Notes: generated by a model from the sequence alone, not told the origin. Shown: positions 18,973 through 28,099, counted from the stretch's first letter. The stretch is DNA of 64,000 bases from Staphylococcus cornubiensis (GCF_900183575.1 NZ_FXUZ01000001.1:1-64000), one strand, 5' to 3'. Translations and numbers: made by a program.

Positions 18973-20097
18973 ATGGAAAAACCAACAAGATTGGCGTTAT
19001 TGAAGGAAATTGCTGAATTCCTTAACGAAGAAACGGAATTACAATCCATGCTTGATGGTGCGTTAGATTCATTAATTAAAGGTAGTGACTTTACGACAGG
19101 TTGGATATTTTTTATTGATGAAGAAGGGCATCATACGTTAGAGTCACATCAATCGTTACCTTCTGCGTTAACGAATCGACAATGTCACTACATGAAAGAG
19201 GGGACATGTTGGTGTGTTCAAGCGTATCATAATCAAAAATTGACGAAGGCTTCAAATATTATTAATTGTTCACGTATTAACTTGGCCAGTCGTGAATTTG
19301 TGACAGAAACAGAAGATATTACGCATCATGCGACTGTCCCGTTACGATCAGGTAATGAACAATTTGGTCTTTTGAATGTCGCAACGCCTTTTACGACGCA
19401 TTATACAGATGAAGATCTCGAATTGTTAGAATCTGTGGCATTTCAGATTGGTTCAGCAATAAAACGTATTGATTTGAACAATCAAGAAAAAGAAGCGGCA
19501 CGAGTCAATGAACGTAACCGCTTAGCTCGAGATTTGCATGATTCGGTTAATCAAATGCTCTTTTCTTTAAAATTAACTGCGCATGCGGCAGGACAAATGA
19601 CACAAGAGGAAACGTCTAAACGTGCCTTTATGCAAATTGAACAAACGAGTCAAAACGCCGTTAACGAGATGCGTGCATTAATTTGGCAGTTGAAACCAGT
19701 TGGACTAGAAAAAGGTATCGTGCATGCCTTGAAAAATTATGCAGGTCTTATCGGTCTAGATATTGATGTGACAGTTAAAGGGCTTATCGACTTAGAAAAC
19801 AGAATCGAAACACACCTTTATCGGGTGATGCAAGAAGCGATGAATAATACGAAAAAGCACGCACAAACCAACCATATGACGATTGTGTTGAATCAAACGG
19901 AACAACATCTTATCGTTGAAATGAAAGATAACGGTGTTGGATTTGATGTGACGGCCATTGATACAGCAGATAAACACGGTTTGTCCAATATGCGTCAACG
20001 AATTAAATTTTTAAAAGGAATATTAAAAATGACAAGTCAACAAGGTACAGAAATTAAAATACGTATACCACTTCAACAGCATAGGGAGGGACAATAA
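18973..20097 (+). CDS. airS: oxygen/redox-sensing histidine kinase AirS (YhcS)
   Basis: A 374-residue cytoplasmic kinase. The GAF domain (about 15-165) has four cysteines, Cys71, Cys79, Cys81 and Cys99, spaced as in S. aureus AirS, where they hold an Fe-S cluster that controls kinase activity. A HisKA_3 dimerisation region follows, with phospho-acceptor His189 in RDLHDSVNQM. The C-terminal HATPase domain has N-box MQEAMNNTKKHA and G-box DNGVGFD. The ATG at 18973 follows GGAGTG. The last codon overlaps the response-regulator start in TAATG. In S. aureus this pair controls respiration, cell-wall and virulence genes. Confidence 0.93.
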   Translation: MEKPTRLALLKEIAEFLNEETELQSMLDGALDSLIKGSDFTTGWIFFIDEEGHHTLESHQSLPSALTNRQCHYMKEGTCWCVQAYHNQKLTKASNIINCSRINLASREFVTETEDITHHATVPLRSGNEQFGLLNVATPFTTHYTDEDLELLESVAFQIGSAIKRIDLNNQEKEAARVNERNRLARDLHDSVNQMLFSLKLTAHAAGQMTQEETSKRAFMQIEQTSQNAVNEMRALIWQLKPVGLEKGIVHALKNYAGLIGLDIDVTVKGLIDLENRIETHLYRVMQEAMNNTKKHAQTNHMTIVLNQTEQHLIVEMKDNGVGFDVTAIDTADKHGLSNMRQRIKFLKGILKMTSQQGTEIKIRIPLQQHREGQ

Positions 20098-20723
20098 TGC
20101 CTAAAATTGCACTTGTGGACGATCACTTTATTGTGAGACAAGGATTAGAATTTTTACTTTCTACACAACAAAACATAGAAGTCGTAGGTAGTTTTGGGGA
20201 AGGGCAAGCGCTATTAGATGACTTAGCCGCAAGTCACATCGCACCAGAACTCATCCTTGTCGACCTCGTAATGCCCGAAATGAACGGGATCACTTTAATT
20301 CAAAAACTAAAAACACAATATCCAAACATTAAAATATTAGTGCTGACAAGCTATGTTGATGAAGAACATGTCATGTCAGCGATGCAAGCAGGTGCAGATG
20401 GTTATGAAATGAAAGATGTCGAGCCCGAAGCGTTAATGTCCTCCATTGAGACTGTTTTAAGAGGCAATAAAGTGATTCATAAAGATGCACAACAAGTGAT
20501 GGACACGGTGATTACGAAGCCACACATGTTAAATAAATTGTCGAAGCGTGAAACAGAAGTCTTAAAAGAAATGGCTAAAGGAAAGACGAATAAAGAAATT
20601 GCTGAAACGCTGTATGTATCAGAAAAGACAATTAAAACACATGTCAGTCATATTTTCGCAAAATTAGAAGTGACAGATCGGACACAAGCAGCAATTTATG
20701 CGATGGAGAATCATTTGTTCTAA
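20097..20723 (+). CDS. airR: response regulator AirR (YhcR), NarL/LuxR family
   Basis: A 208-residue regulator. The receiver domain (1-120) has the acidic pair Asp8/Asp9, phospho-acceptor Asp56 in ILVDLVMPE and the conserved Lys in the EMKDVEP region. The C-terminal LuxR-type helix-turn-helix has SKRETEVLKEMAKGKTNKEI and VSEKTIKTHVSHI. It is the cognate partner of AirS, translationally coupled by a one-base overlap. A bidirectional hairpin follows. Confidence 0.95.
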   Translation: MPKIALVDDHFIVRQGLEFLLSTQQNIEVVGSFGEGQALLDDLAASHIAPELILVDLVMPEMNGITLIQKLKTQYPNIKILVLTSYVDEEHVMSAMQAGADGYEMKDVEPEALMSSIETVLRGNKVIHKDAQQVMDTVITKPHMLNKLSKRETEVLKEMAKGKTNKEIAETLYVSEKTIKTHVSHIFAKLEVTDRTQAAIYAMENHLF

Positions 20724-20744
20724 AAGGAAAAAGTTATAAAAAAC

Positions 20745-20783
20745 AGGAATTTGGATAGCTCATTGCCCAAATTCCTCTTTTTT
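20745..20783. terminator. bidirectional terminator between airR and the cation-efflux gene
   Basis: Stem AGGAATTTGG (20745-20754) with CCAAATTCCT (20767-20776), A-rich before and T-rich after. Confidence 0.82.
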
Positions 20784-20790
20784 GAAGGAC

Positions 20791-21672
20791 TTATTCGTGC
20801 TTTTCGATTAAATACGGCTCAATATGAACAATCGTCTCAACTTCACCTAATCGTGCTTGCAATTTCGATTCGATATGATCTGAAATTTCATGACTCTCAA
20901 TTACATTTAAATCTGGGTCAACAGCAATTGTCACATCGATAAATGAAATGACACCATGACTTCTTGCCTTAATATCACGAATTTCTTTAATTCCGGCAAT
21001 AGAAGAAATGATATATTGAATTTGAGCAAGTTCTTCCTCATCGTAGCCGTCAGTGAGTGTGACAGCTGTCTCTTTAAAAATATCGATACTTGCCTTCATA
21101 ATGAGTAAACCAATGACAATCGCCGCAATCGTATCGAGCATAGGTACGCCCATATAAACCCCTAAAATACCGATAACAGTACCGATTGACACTAAAGCAT
21201 CGGAAAGATTATCATAACTTGCTGCTCTTAAAGCACTGCTATTGACCTTTTTTGAAAGTTTGCGGTTAAAAACAAACACTGCAAACATGACAATACTTGA
21301 AATAAGACCAACGATAATGGCAGACTGACTCGGCTGTACGAATTCACCATGATAAAAGTGCTTTACTCCGGTAATAATAACTTGGATACTGACCGCAAAC
21401 ATAATAAATGATGCAATAAGTGAAGCGATAAATTCAGCACGATAATGCCCATAAGGATGATTTTTATCCACGGGTTTCATCGAGATTTGAAGTGCGATTA
21501 ATATGGCAATAGAACTAATCACATCTGTTGCGTTGTTGATACCGTCTGCCACTAAACCTTGACTGCTCGCTAACCATCCATATGCAATTTTCAATAATGT
21601 TAAAAATGTATAAGTAATGATGCTTAGTGTTGCGCCTTTTTTGGCTTGAGAAATTTTATATTCTAATTGCAA
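20791..21672 (-). CDS. cation diffusion facilitator, probable manganese exporter (MntE-like)
   Basis: A CDF antiporter of 293 residues, with six membrane helices in the first 200 residues and a cytoplasmic domain after. Helix 2 carries VADGINNATDVISS. The Asn-Asn-x-x-Asp arrangement resembles manganese-type CDFs more than the His/Asp site of zinc exporters. Helix 5 has AASYDNLSDALVS. Manganese or iron export is therefore likely but inferred. The start is uncertain: GAGGTG overlaps a GTG at 21681, so the TTG at 21672 with six-base spacing is preferred. If correct, it would balance MntR-type uptake control. Confidence 0.83.
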   Translation of the reverse strand: MQLEYKISQAKKGATLSIITYTFLTLLKIAYGWLASSQGLVADGINNATDVISSIAILIALQISMKPVDKNHPYGHYRAEFIASLIASFIMFAVSIQVIITGVKHFYHGEFVQPSQSAIIVGLISSIVMFAVFVFNRKLSKKVNSSALRAASYDNLSDALVSIGTVIGILGVYMGVPMLDTIAAIVIGLLIMKASIDIFKETAVTLTDGYDEEELAQIQYIISSIAGIKEIRDIKARSHGVISFIDVTIAVDPDLNVIESHEISDHIESKLQARLGEVETIVHIEPYLIEKHE

Positions 21673-21804
21673 CGAAAACACCTCTAAATTTAGTATGTAA
21701 AATATTGAAACACTTCATATTTTTCTTTATGATAAAACGTATTTAACTGTTCTATTATCCTATGAAAAGCGTTATAAATCTAGTGAAAACTATAAAAATA
21801 GTGA

Positions 21805-21834
21805 TTGCAATATTGTTAATTTTCAGATTATAAT
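21805..21834 (+). promoter_or_regulatory. promoter of the dicarboxylate/glutamate symporter gene
   Basis: TTGCAA at 21805-21810, an 18-base spacer, then TATAAT at 21829-21834, 31 bases before the start codon. Confidence 0.6.
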
Positions 21835-21864
21835 GATGTTATAACATTAAAGGGGATAGTGGAT

Positions 21865-23151
21865 ATGAAATTTAAAGGATTAACAGTAAAAATCATTATT
21901 GCTTTAATTTTGGGGATTACGTTAGGTTCAATTTTCAATTTTTATGTCGGATCAAAATTTGTCGCATTTATCGACCAATATATTTTTAACGTTGTCGGTC
22001 AAATCTTTTTAAATCTCATCTTTATGCTCGTTGTACCAGTAGTATTTGTGTCTATCGTACTCGGTGTCATTGGTGTCGGTGATCCAAAACTATTAGGTGG
22101 CATTGGTTTAAAAACGCTTGTCTTTTTCTTATCGACAACAGCCATTGCTATTACGTTAGCGATGTGTTTAGCGTTAATTGTTAAGCCAGGTGCAGGGCAT
22201 TCAGATTTATTAAAATCAGAAGAAGTCACTACATATCAGAAGAAATTAGATGATCAAAAGGCAACTGGGGCTTCGCCGATTAACCAAACATTTGATCAAA
22301 CTTTAATTAATTTCTTCCCGAAAAATGCGATTCAGTCAATGACAACAGGAAACATGCTTCAAATTATTACTTTTGCGATTTTCATCGGTATCGGTATTAT
22401 GATGGTAGGCGAACGCGGACGGATTGTACATCAATTTTTTGAACAGTTTAATGAAGTCCTAATGTATATTATATCAATGGTAATGAACGTTTTTGCGCCA
22501 ATCGGTACATTCGGACTTGTCGCGCACGCATTTACAGGTGCAGGTTTTGGTGCAATTAGACAGCTCGGTTTATACTTTATTGTCGTGTTAGCGGCATTAT
22601 TTATTCATTTCTTTGTCGTCTATGGTGGATCAGTGAAGTTCCTAGCTGGTCGTAGTCCAATCGAATTTTTCAAAGGATTTTTCCCAGCGATTACAGTAGG
22701 TTTCGGGGGTTCAAGTTCAAATGCAGCTCTTCCAATTTCAATGGAATGTACGAAAAAAATGGGTGTTAAACCGGAAATTGCTAGCTTTGTACAACCTTTA
22801 GGGGCAACAATCAATATGGATGGTACCGCTATTATGCAAGGGGTCGCAACGATTTTCATAGCACAATTGTCAGGCGCTGATTTAACGCTATTACAACTGA
22901 TCACTGTAGTTGCAGTTGCGGTTATTGCATCAGTTGGAACTGCGGGTGTCCCTGGCGTTGGTTTAATCATGTTAGCCATGGTATTAACTGCAGTAGGTTT
23001 AAATCCTGCAGCTATCGGCATCATCTTAGGCATTGACCGATTATTAGATATGACACGTACAGCAGTAAATATTACTGGAGATGCAGCATGTGCATTGATT
23101 TTATCTGAACGTGAAGGTAAAAAACTCAAAGGAAATATGCATGTAGAATAA
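21865..23151 (+). CDS. gltT: dicarboxylate/glutamate:cation symporter (DAACS family)
   Basis: A 428-residue transporter of the GltPh/GltT type. Hairpin 1 has the serine-rich FGGSSSNAALPIS. Helix 7 has NMDGTAIMQG and hairpin 2 GTAGVPGVG, which hold substrate and cation. Helix 8 has the binding segment DRLLDMTRTAVNITGD. Glutamate/aspartate uptake is most likely; a C4-dicarboxylate or cystine specificity cannot be ruled out. The ATG at 21865 is favoured over the GTG at 21859 because AAAGGGG then has normal spacing. Confidence 0.88.
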   Translation: MKFKGLTVKIIIALILGITLGSIFNFYVGSKFVAFIDQYIFNVVGQIFLNLIFMLVVPVVFVSIVLGVIGVGDPKLLGGIGLKTLVFFLSTTAIAITLAMCLALIVKPGAGHSDLLKSEEVTTYQKKLDDQKATGASPINQTFDQTLINFFPKNAIQSMTTGNMLQIITFAIFIGIGIMMVGERGRIVHQFFEQFNEVLMYIISMVMNVFAPIGTFGLVAHAFTGAGFGAIRQLGLYFIVVLAALFIHFFVVYGGSVKFLAGRSPIEFFKGFFPAITVGFGGSSSNAALPISMECTKKMGVKPEIASFVQPLGATINMDGTAIMQGVATIFIAQLSGADLTLLQLITVVAVAVIASVGTAGVPGVGLIMLAMVLTAVGLNPAAIGIILGIDRLLDMTRTAVNITGDAACALILSEREGKKLKGNMHVE

Positions 23152-23166
23152 TAATGATACAATAAG

Positions 23167-23205
23167 CCAACGTTTCTAGTGAATGATAGGAGCGTTGGTT
23201 TTTTA
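23167..23205 (+). terminator. terminator of the symporter gene
   Basis: CCAACG...CGTTGG stem followed by TTTTTT. Confidence 0.8.
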
Positions 23206-23377
23206 ATAAGAAGTAGTATATCATTAGCATGATAATAGTCAGATTTGGTGTAAGTTTTTTAATTCACCTTGATTGAGTTGAAACTAAGCAATAGCAATTG
23301 GTAATTAATTATTTCAAAATGTATAGTTCGAAATATGATTTCTCTAAATACAAATGTATCATGAGGAGGGGCTGAAA

Positions 23378-23721
23378 ATGAAAAGTCGACCGAACACAAT
23401 GCATAATATTATTTAAAATATGATTTTTAAATACCCAGAAATTATGGGAAATAGCTTAGTAGGCGATGAGATGAAAGTACATAATCTCATGTACTACATT
23501 CAGAAAACGCCTTTAGCACTAACTGGAAAGTCTATTATTGATGAACAGTTTGAAGGTTGAGTACACGGTCCTGTTTTACCATCCTTAAGAGGCTTATTTG
23601 ATTTTTTGTTGAAGATAGCGAATCTAGAAATCATATCAATGATACTGAAGAATACATCATTGAAACTACAATTTACAGTATGGTAAAATCCTACATCGGC
23701 TTTGAGAGACATTCTTGCTAG
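23378..23721 (+). pseudogene. broken Panacea/SocA-like (DUF4065) gene
   Basis: After a good GAGGAGGGG ribosome binding site, the frame reads MKSRPNTMHNII, a TAA at 23414, then KYPEIMGNSLVGDEMKVH and LMYYIQKTPLALTGK. A TGA at 23558 sits where the family has Trp in a WVHGPV motif, and VHGPVLPSLRGLF follows. After a frameshift near 23600-23640 it continues in another frame to TAG at 23721. This fits a decayed Panacea-domain protein; Panacea proteins (SocA, GepA) neutralise diverse toxins. Two stops and a frameshift make it non-functional as sequenced. Confidence 0.78.
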
Positions 23722-23923
23722 TAAACATAATTGGAGCAAAGTAACTAAAAATAATTGGAGTGATGTTTCTAAAGTAATGTCACATGTAATGAGGTATGGA
23801 AAGCAAAGCAACTATAAGAGAACGGCATATCAAAAAACACTTACCATGAGTGGTAGAACTGTAGTAGTAACTTATAAACGAAAAAACAGTAAAATATATG
23901 TATCGAATGAGTGGGTCAAATAA
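23702..23923 (+). CDS. orphan C-terminal toxin domain of a polymorphic toxin (fragment)
   Basis: About 73 codons starting from a TTG without a clear ribosome binding site. It reads like the C-terminal tip of a contact-dependent or secreted polymorphic toxin: HNWSKVTKNNWSDVSKVM, a basic RYGKQSNYKRTAYQK, then two strands ending KIYVSNEWVK. Similar tails, as I recall them, end staphylococcal and bacillar polymorphic toxins. The stop codon is immediately followed by the start of a probable immunity gene. The N-terminal delivery part is missing, so it is either a displaced toxin cassette or a pseudogene remnant. The family name is uncertain. Confidence 0.5.
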   Translation: MRDILASKHNWSKVTKNNWSDVSKVMSHVMRYGKQSNYKRTAYQKTLTMSGRTVVVTYKRKNSKIYVSNEWVK

Positions 23924-24349
23924 ATGAATAGTATTACCATTATATTAAATTTATTGCCAGCTGAACTGCAAAGAATGTTACTCAACAAAGATATGGATAA
24001 TGTTTTAACATACTTTATGTCAAACGATATTTCAGACGAAAAATTAGCATATTATTTATCAAACCTTGCTAATCAAATTGACACGATTGAATATCATGAA
24101 ATGGTCGCAAACATCTATCATTTTCATTTTAATTATGTGGACAGTGCTTATAATTTAGCTTATTATCATTATTGGCAATCGCTAGAGGTTTCACAATTTA
24201 AAGATCAAAATCTGTTGAAAGAATTTTTAGAGATTCTAGATGAGCCAGATTTTGATATGATTACTAAAGAGAAAATTAAAATGGTTGCAAATAAAGTACT
24301 TGAAAATGAGCCTAAAAATGATTTAGTAATTAAATATGCTAAATCATAA
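23924..24349 (+). CDS. putative immunity protein for the preceding toxin domain
   Basis: A 141-residue, intact, acidic and mostly helical protein with no signal peptide or membrane helix. The helices are rich in aromatic and leucine residues, such as YHEMVANIYHFHFNYVDSAY. I do not recognise a named Imm family. Function is inferred from position: the ATG touches the stop of the toxin fragment, the typical toxin-immunity order. A terminator follows. Retention of this intact ORF in a patch of broken genes fits selection to keep protection against related strains. Confidence 0.6.
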   Translation: MNSITIILNLLPAELQRMLLNKDMDNVLTYFMSNDISDEKLAYYLSNLANQIDTIEYHEMVANIYHFHFNYVDSAYNLAYYHYWQSLEVSQFKDQNLLKEFLEILDEPDFDMITKEKIKMVANKVLENEPKNDLVIKYAKS

Positions 24350-24363
24350 TTCATAATTAAACT

Positions 24364-24402
24364 AAAGGAATGGTGAACATTAAGAGCCATTGTTCCTTTT
24401 TC
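24364..24402 (+). terminator. terminator after the immunity gene
   Basis: Hairpin AAAGGAATGG.../...CCATTGTTCCTTT with a T-rich end. Confidence 0.65.
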
Positions 24403-24430
24403 TTTATTCTCAAATTTTTCAAAATACACT

Positions 24431-24592
24431 TTTGTTGGTTTTGTTGGAAACTCTGGGAATTCTACAGAACCACATATACATTTTCAACTTATGGATAACA
24501 AAAATCTTAGTATTGCTAAAGCTTTGAGAATTCGTTTTGATAATGGTATAGATTACAAAAAAGGGGACATCATAAACGAGTTTCATAATTAA
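24431..24592 (+). pseudogene. 3' fragment of an M23 (LytM-type) metallopeptidase gene
   Basis: About 53 codons in frame to TAA at 24592. They carry GFVGNSGNSTEPHIHFQL, the conserved end of M23 peptidoglycan endopeptidases, where HxH supplies a zinc ligand and a catalytic His. The upstream four fifths of such a gene are absent and there is no start or ribosome binding site. A deletion remnant, possibly of a prophage or tape-measure-type lysin. Confidence 0.72.
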
Positions 24593-25215
24593 AACGAAAG
24601 TACTGTTAGAAGATAGATTATAAGTTTATCAATACTTTCCTCATACTTTTACGATATAACTAAATCTTGGATGATAAACTCTAAGTCATTTTTTAATTGT
24701 TGAGTTAAAAATGTATAATAAATCGTAATACCTCCAAATTTTCAATAGCAGCACCCTCGTTTTGTGGTATAATATAATTCTTGAACTCATATTTACGGCA
24801 CAATACTTATTTATGAAAGCTGTTCATCTATCGTATATGGATACACATATTAATCATTAAAATCTAATAAAAATACATAAAACTATTTTAATATAGGTTT
24901 GATTGTCTTATCAAAATAACAGTGATTGTTGTAAATTGTGTTTGAGAAACGAAATGATAGCGAGATCAAGCTTTCATTGATTTTAAAAGCTTTATGTTAC
25001 GTAAAAAACCTGTAATTTGTTGTTTAATTATTCAATCAAAATAAGTTGAATTTTTGCGACAATTGCGCATTTTTCTGGTTTGTGATTGTTTTCAAAAATG
25101 CCACTTTTCATTTGTCGTATTTTGTATTAATATGTAATTTGTGTTTCAAGAATTGTGTAGAATTGCAATGCTTGTGTGCGGATAAATTTTTATTTAAGAA
25201 AGGTAGTCATAATAA
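24593..25215. other. long AT-rich intergenic region before xdrA
   Basis: About 620 bases with no supported gene; the 65-codon reading frame at 25046 has no ribosome binding site and unusual composition. It probably holds the xdrA promoter and marks the junction between the decayed patch and the conserved core. Confidence 0.5.
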
Positions 25216-25680
25216 ATGGATAGACAAAGTTTTACTGAATTAATTCAAAGCAAGTTCAAGATGGTACGTATTGAGGCAGGCTATACGCAAGATACGATGG
25301 CTCAAACTATCGGCCTATCTAAAAAGACATTAGTACAAATTGAAAAAGAACGTGTGTTACCAAACTGGACAACATGTGTATCTATTTGTGCGTTATTTAG
25401 AGATTCTGAAGTATTGAACAGCACATTTGGTTGCGATCCTTTAGAAATCGTTCAAACTATTTCAAGAAATCAAGCTGCATACCCTAGATATTCAACGGTA
25501 AGTGATATTTATTGGGATACGATTGCAAGTAAGAGCGGATACATTCTTCAATCAAACAAAGTAAGTGAACTTTACCGTATTCTTGATGCGGATAAGCAGC
25601 CTATTTTTGCTTCACCTAAGTTAAGAGAAGCTGAAACATATTTCCAACGCAACGTAAAAGAAGAGCTTATTCGTGCATAA
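25216..25680 (+). CDS. xdrA: XRE-family transcriptional regulator XdrA
   Basis: A 154-residue DNA-binding protein. The helix-turn-helix lies at about 14-65 with MVRIEAGYTQDTMAQTIGL and SKKTLVQIEKERVLPN. The C-terminal half is conserved among staphylococci and has no known enzyme motif. Length, sequence and the neighbour order (airSR upstream, yheB downstream) match S. aureus XdrA, which affects protein A expression and beta-lactam response. AAAGGTAG precedes the ATG. A hairpin follows, so it is a single-gene unit. Confidence 0.85.
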   Translation: MDRQSFTELIQSKFKMVRIEAGYTQDTMAQTIGLSKKTLVQIEKERVLPNWTTCVSICALFRDSEVLNSTFGCDPLEIVQTISRNQAAYPRYSTVSDIYWDTIASKSGYILQSNKVSELYRILDADKQPIFASPKLREAETYFQRNVKEELIRA

Positions 25681-25702
25681 TTTATAATAAATGATAAAAT
25701 GT

Positions 25703-25743
25703 GGGAGCATCAACAAACAAAATGTTGTGTGCTCCTTTTTTAT
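25703..25743 (+). terminator. terminator of xdrA
   Basis: GGGAGCA...TGCTCC stem with an inner CAACA/TGTTG pairing, followed by TTTTTT. Confidence 0.75.
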
Positions 25744-25898
25744 AGATAAAAATCATGTTTAACACAGTGATTTTCTGGTCATATTGTTACATATGGCTTT
25801 ACAAGGGATAAAATATTAAGTTTTACTATTTTATTCGAATAGTGACTGATGAAATTGAAATTTTGTTCCCAGTTAAAATTTAGAGGAGAGATGTATAC

Positions 25899-27029
25899 AT
25901 GCAAGCGATTTTGGTCGTATTGTTTATGATTGTGATTGGCGCTGTCATTGGTGGTGTCACGAATATGATCGCCGTCAAAATGTTATTCCACCCATTTAAG
26001 GCTTATTATATTTTTGGTAAGCGCGTTCCTTTTACACCAGGACTCATCCCGAAAAGAAGAGGGGAAATTGCCGAAAAAATTGGTCAAGTTGTGGAAGATC
26101 ATTTATTAACAGAATCATTAATGAGAGAAAAGTTAGAAACGCCTGATATGCGCGCTACAGTTCGTCGTGCGGTTGCGCAACAGGTAGATGCACTAGAACA
26201 AGATCATGTAACACTGCAATTTTTGGTGGAACGATTTGACATTCATGTTGTTCAAGATGGGGAAAGCGTCATTGAACGTTATACGAAGCAAAAGTTGAAC
26301 GAAAAATATGAAGTGCATCAAACAGATAAAATTGCAGCGCTCGTACCAGCAAAAGTGATGGCAAAGCTCGATGAAAAGGTCGGAACATTAGATACATTGC
26401 TATTAGAAAGAGCAAGAATTTACTTAGATTCTAACAAAGGTTACGAAGATATTTTAGAAATGTTAGAAACGTTCTTTGTTGAAAAAGGTAAAATTGTGTC
26501 TATGCTACAAATGTTTATGACAAAAGAAGCCATTGCGGAACGTATTCAGAGGGAATTAATTCGTTTAACGACACATTCTAAGGCGAAAACGATTCTGGCT
26601 GCACAAATTCAAGCAGAATATGAAAAATTAAAAAATGGGACTTTAGAAGAATGGATTAAACCGGAGCAAATGAAGGAAATCGAAGGGCAAGTGTCAACGT
26701 TTGTATTAAAACAAATTGATTTACAAAAGCGAGCACACATGCCTTTAAAATCTTTGGTGCCACAAATGTTTGATATGTTGCATGATAGAGGCATTGATCG
26801 TATTACGGATTTAATTCTTGATACGTTAGCTAAACGCTTATCAACCATTTTAAAACAAGTGAATATTCGTGGCTTAATTGAAGAGCAAATTAATCGTTTT
26901 GACTTAGACTATATCGAACGCTTGATTTTTGAAATTGCGAATAAAGAATTAAAATTAATTATGTTGCTAGGTTTTATTTTAGGAGGTATCATTGGATTTT
27001 TCCAAGGATTAATAGCAATCTTTGTATAA
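25899..27029 (+). CDS. yheB: DUF445 family membrane protein (YheB-like)
   Basis: A 376-residue protein with one membrane helix at each end: about 2-22 (ILVVLFMIVIGAVIGGVTN) and 354-374. A long mostly helical region lies between them. After the first helix comes the family block AVKMLFHPFK...GLIPKRRGEIAEKIG. Members may shape or tether membrane complexes, but no biochemical role is established that I can cite. AGAGGAGAG precedes the ATG. In Bacillus it neighbours yheA, as here. Confidence 0.85.
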   Translation: MQAILVVLFMIVIGAVIGGVTNMIAVKMLFHPFKAYYIFGKRVPFTPGLIPKRRGEIAEKIGQVVEDHLLTESLMREKLETPDMRATVRRAVAQQVDALEQDHVTLQFLVERFDIHVVQDGESVIERYTKQKLNEKYEVHQTDKIAALVPAKVMAKLDEKVGTLDTLLLERARIYLDSNKGYEDILEMLETFFVEKGKIVSMLQMFMTKEAIAERIQRELIRLTTHSKAKTILAAQIQAEYEKLKNGTLEEWIKPEQMKEIEGQVSTFVLKQIDLQKRAHMPLKSLVPQMFDMLHDRGIDRITDLILDTLAKRLSTILKQVNIRGLIEEQINRFDLDYIERLIFEIANKELKLIMLLGFILGGIIGFFQGLIAIFV

Positions 27030-27116
27030 CACTATAAAATATGGTATCGTAAGCTAGGGAAGAGATTGGAAGAGAGAGAATTCAATCTAAAATACACAAC
27101 TCAAGGAGAGATTAAA

Positions 27117-27461
27117 ATGGCTGTAAATTTATATGATTACGCAAACAAATTAGAGCAAGCTTTACGTGAAAGTGACGAGTACAATGCAATCAAAGACGCA
27201 TACGCTAAAGTAGAAGCTGATGAAAACTCTAAAAAATTATTTGATGAGTTCCGTCAAACACAAATGAACTTCCAACAAAAACAAATGCAAGGTGAAGAAA
27301 TTAGCGAGGAAGATTTACAAAAAGCGCAAGAACAAGCGCAACAAATCGAAAAAGACAGCAATATTTCTGAGTTAATGAATGCTGAGCAAAAAATGAGCCA
27401 AGTATTCCAAGAAATTAACCAAATTATTGTTAAACCTTTAGACGAAATTTACGCTAACTAA
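27117..27461 (+). CDS. yheA: YlbF/YmcA-family protein YheA (UPF0342)
   Basis: A 114-residue, soluble, all-helical, very acidic and Gln-rich protein of the Com_YlbF family. The core is [18 protein letters not shown] and [19 protein letters not shown]. Relatives YlbF, YmcA and YaaT modulate RNA processing and sporulation in Bacillus; YheA's own role is unknown. The ATG at 27117 follows AAGGAGAG; an upstream in-frame start at 27066 precedes it and is rejected. It lies 88 bases after yheB. Confidence 0.88.
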   Translation: MAVNLYDYANKLEQALRESDEYNAIKDAYAKVEADENSKKLFDEFRQTQMNFQQKQMQGEEISEEDLQKAQEQAQQIEKDSNISELMNAEQKMSQVFQEINQIIVKPLDEIYAN

Positions 27462-27554
27462 AGAAAATAAAATAATAGATTAAATGGTTATAATAGAAAA
27501 TTTTGATTGTCATACTTGACACGCTTTCATCTAATTGCTCTCATTAATAACGTC

Positions 27555-27725
27555 TTTATAGTTTTACACAATTGCTATCACGGGCTCGCGTTCCTAGGGA
27601 CTTGCCTCAACTAAATTCGGCTTGGCTTAAAGGAATACTGGACGAAAGCCAAATTGGATTTTCGGCTGCGTCTGTTCTCTCAGGAGTCTCGCCCATTTAG
27701 CAATTGAATGTTAAAGATAGTGAAT
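27555..27725 (-). repeat. intergenic repeat element, copy at the yheA-yhaO gap
   Basis: Read on the minus strand it contains GACTCCTGAGAGAACAGAC and then AAGTCCCTAGGAACGCGAGC. The same order, GACTCCTGAGGGA and later CCCTAGAACGCGAAGCC, occurs at 39.5-39.9 kb. Between them lies an internal inverted repeat, CCAATTTGGC and TAAGCCAAGCC. It has no ORF. Outer limits are approximate. Confidence 0.55.
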
Positions 27726-28099
27726 AAATAAGGGCAAAACTATGATTGAAGAGAAAGACAAGTTTCGGATTTTTTAGTCTCATATACTTTCAATGTATGT
27801 TTCAATGTTAAAATTTTCATGTATTATAGAAAAGGCTAGGGAAACTTAATATGTGCCCTAGTCTTTTTTTATCTAAAGCTGTACAAGTAAAATGATACAT
27901 CCAATTATTTATTCAAAAAGGTGAGGTTCATTGTTCTTAGTCATACTTTCATTAAAATCATAGCGGTTTCTATAAAAATTTCAGGACTTTCAATAATACT
28001 TTAATGAGATACGCCTTATATAACTAAAATATGATAAAATAAATGAATACGAAACATGCATACATAGATGAAATTTGATGATAAAAGGAGAATGCTTGA
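27726..28099. other. intergenic stretch upstream of yhaO
   Basis: No gene seen. Besides the repeat just before it and the terminator at 27834-27870, it contains only AT-rich sequence and presumably the yhaONM promoter. Confidence 0.5.
27834..27870 (+). terminator. intrinsic terminator in the yheA-yhaO gap
   Basis: GGCTAGGG/CCCTAGTC stem and seven T. It is 370 bases from the end of yheA, so it may end a long 3' UTR or a separate small transcript. Confidence 0.75.

Noticed and set aside
22620..23162. 180-codon minus-strand ORF opposite the glutamate symporter gene
   Set aside because: Shadow of a strongly conserved plus-strand gene; no start signal.
25046..25243. 65-codon ORF upstream of xdrA
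   Set aside because: No ribosome binding site, runs into the xdrA start in another frame, and its Cys/Phe-rich composition is typical of random AT-rich DNA.
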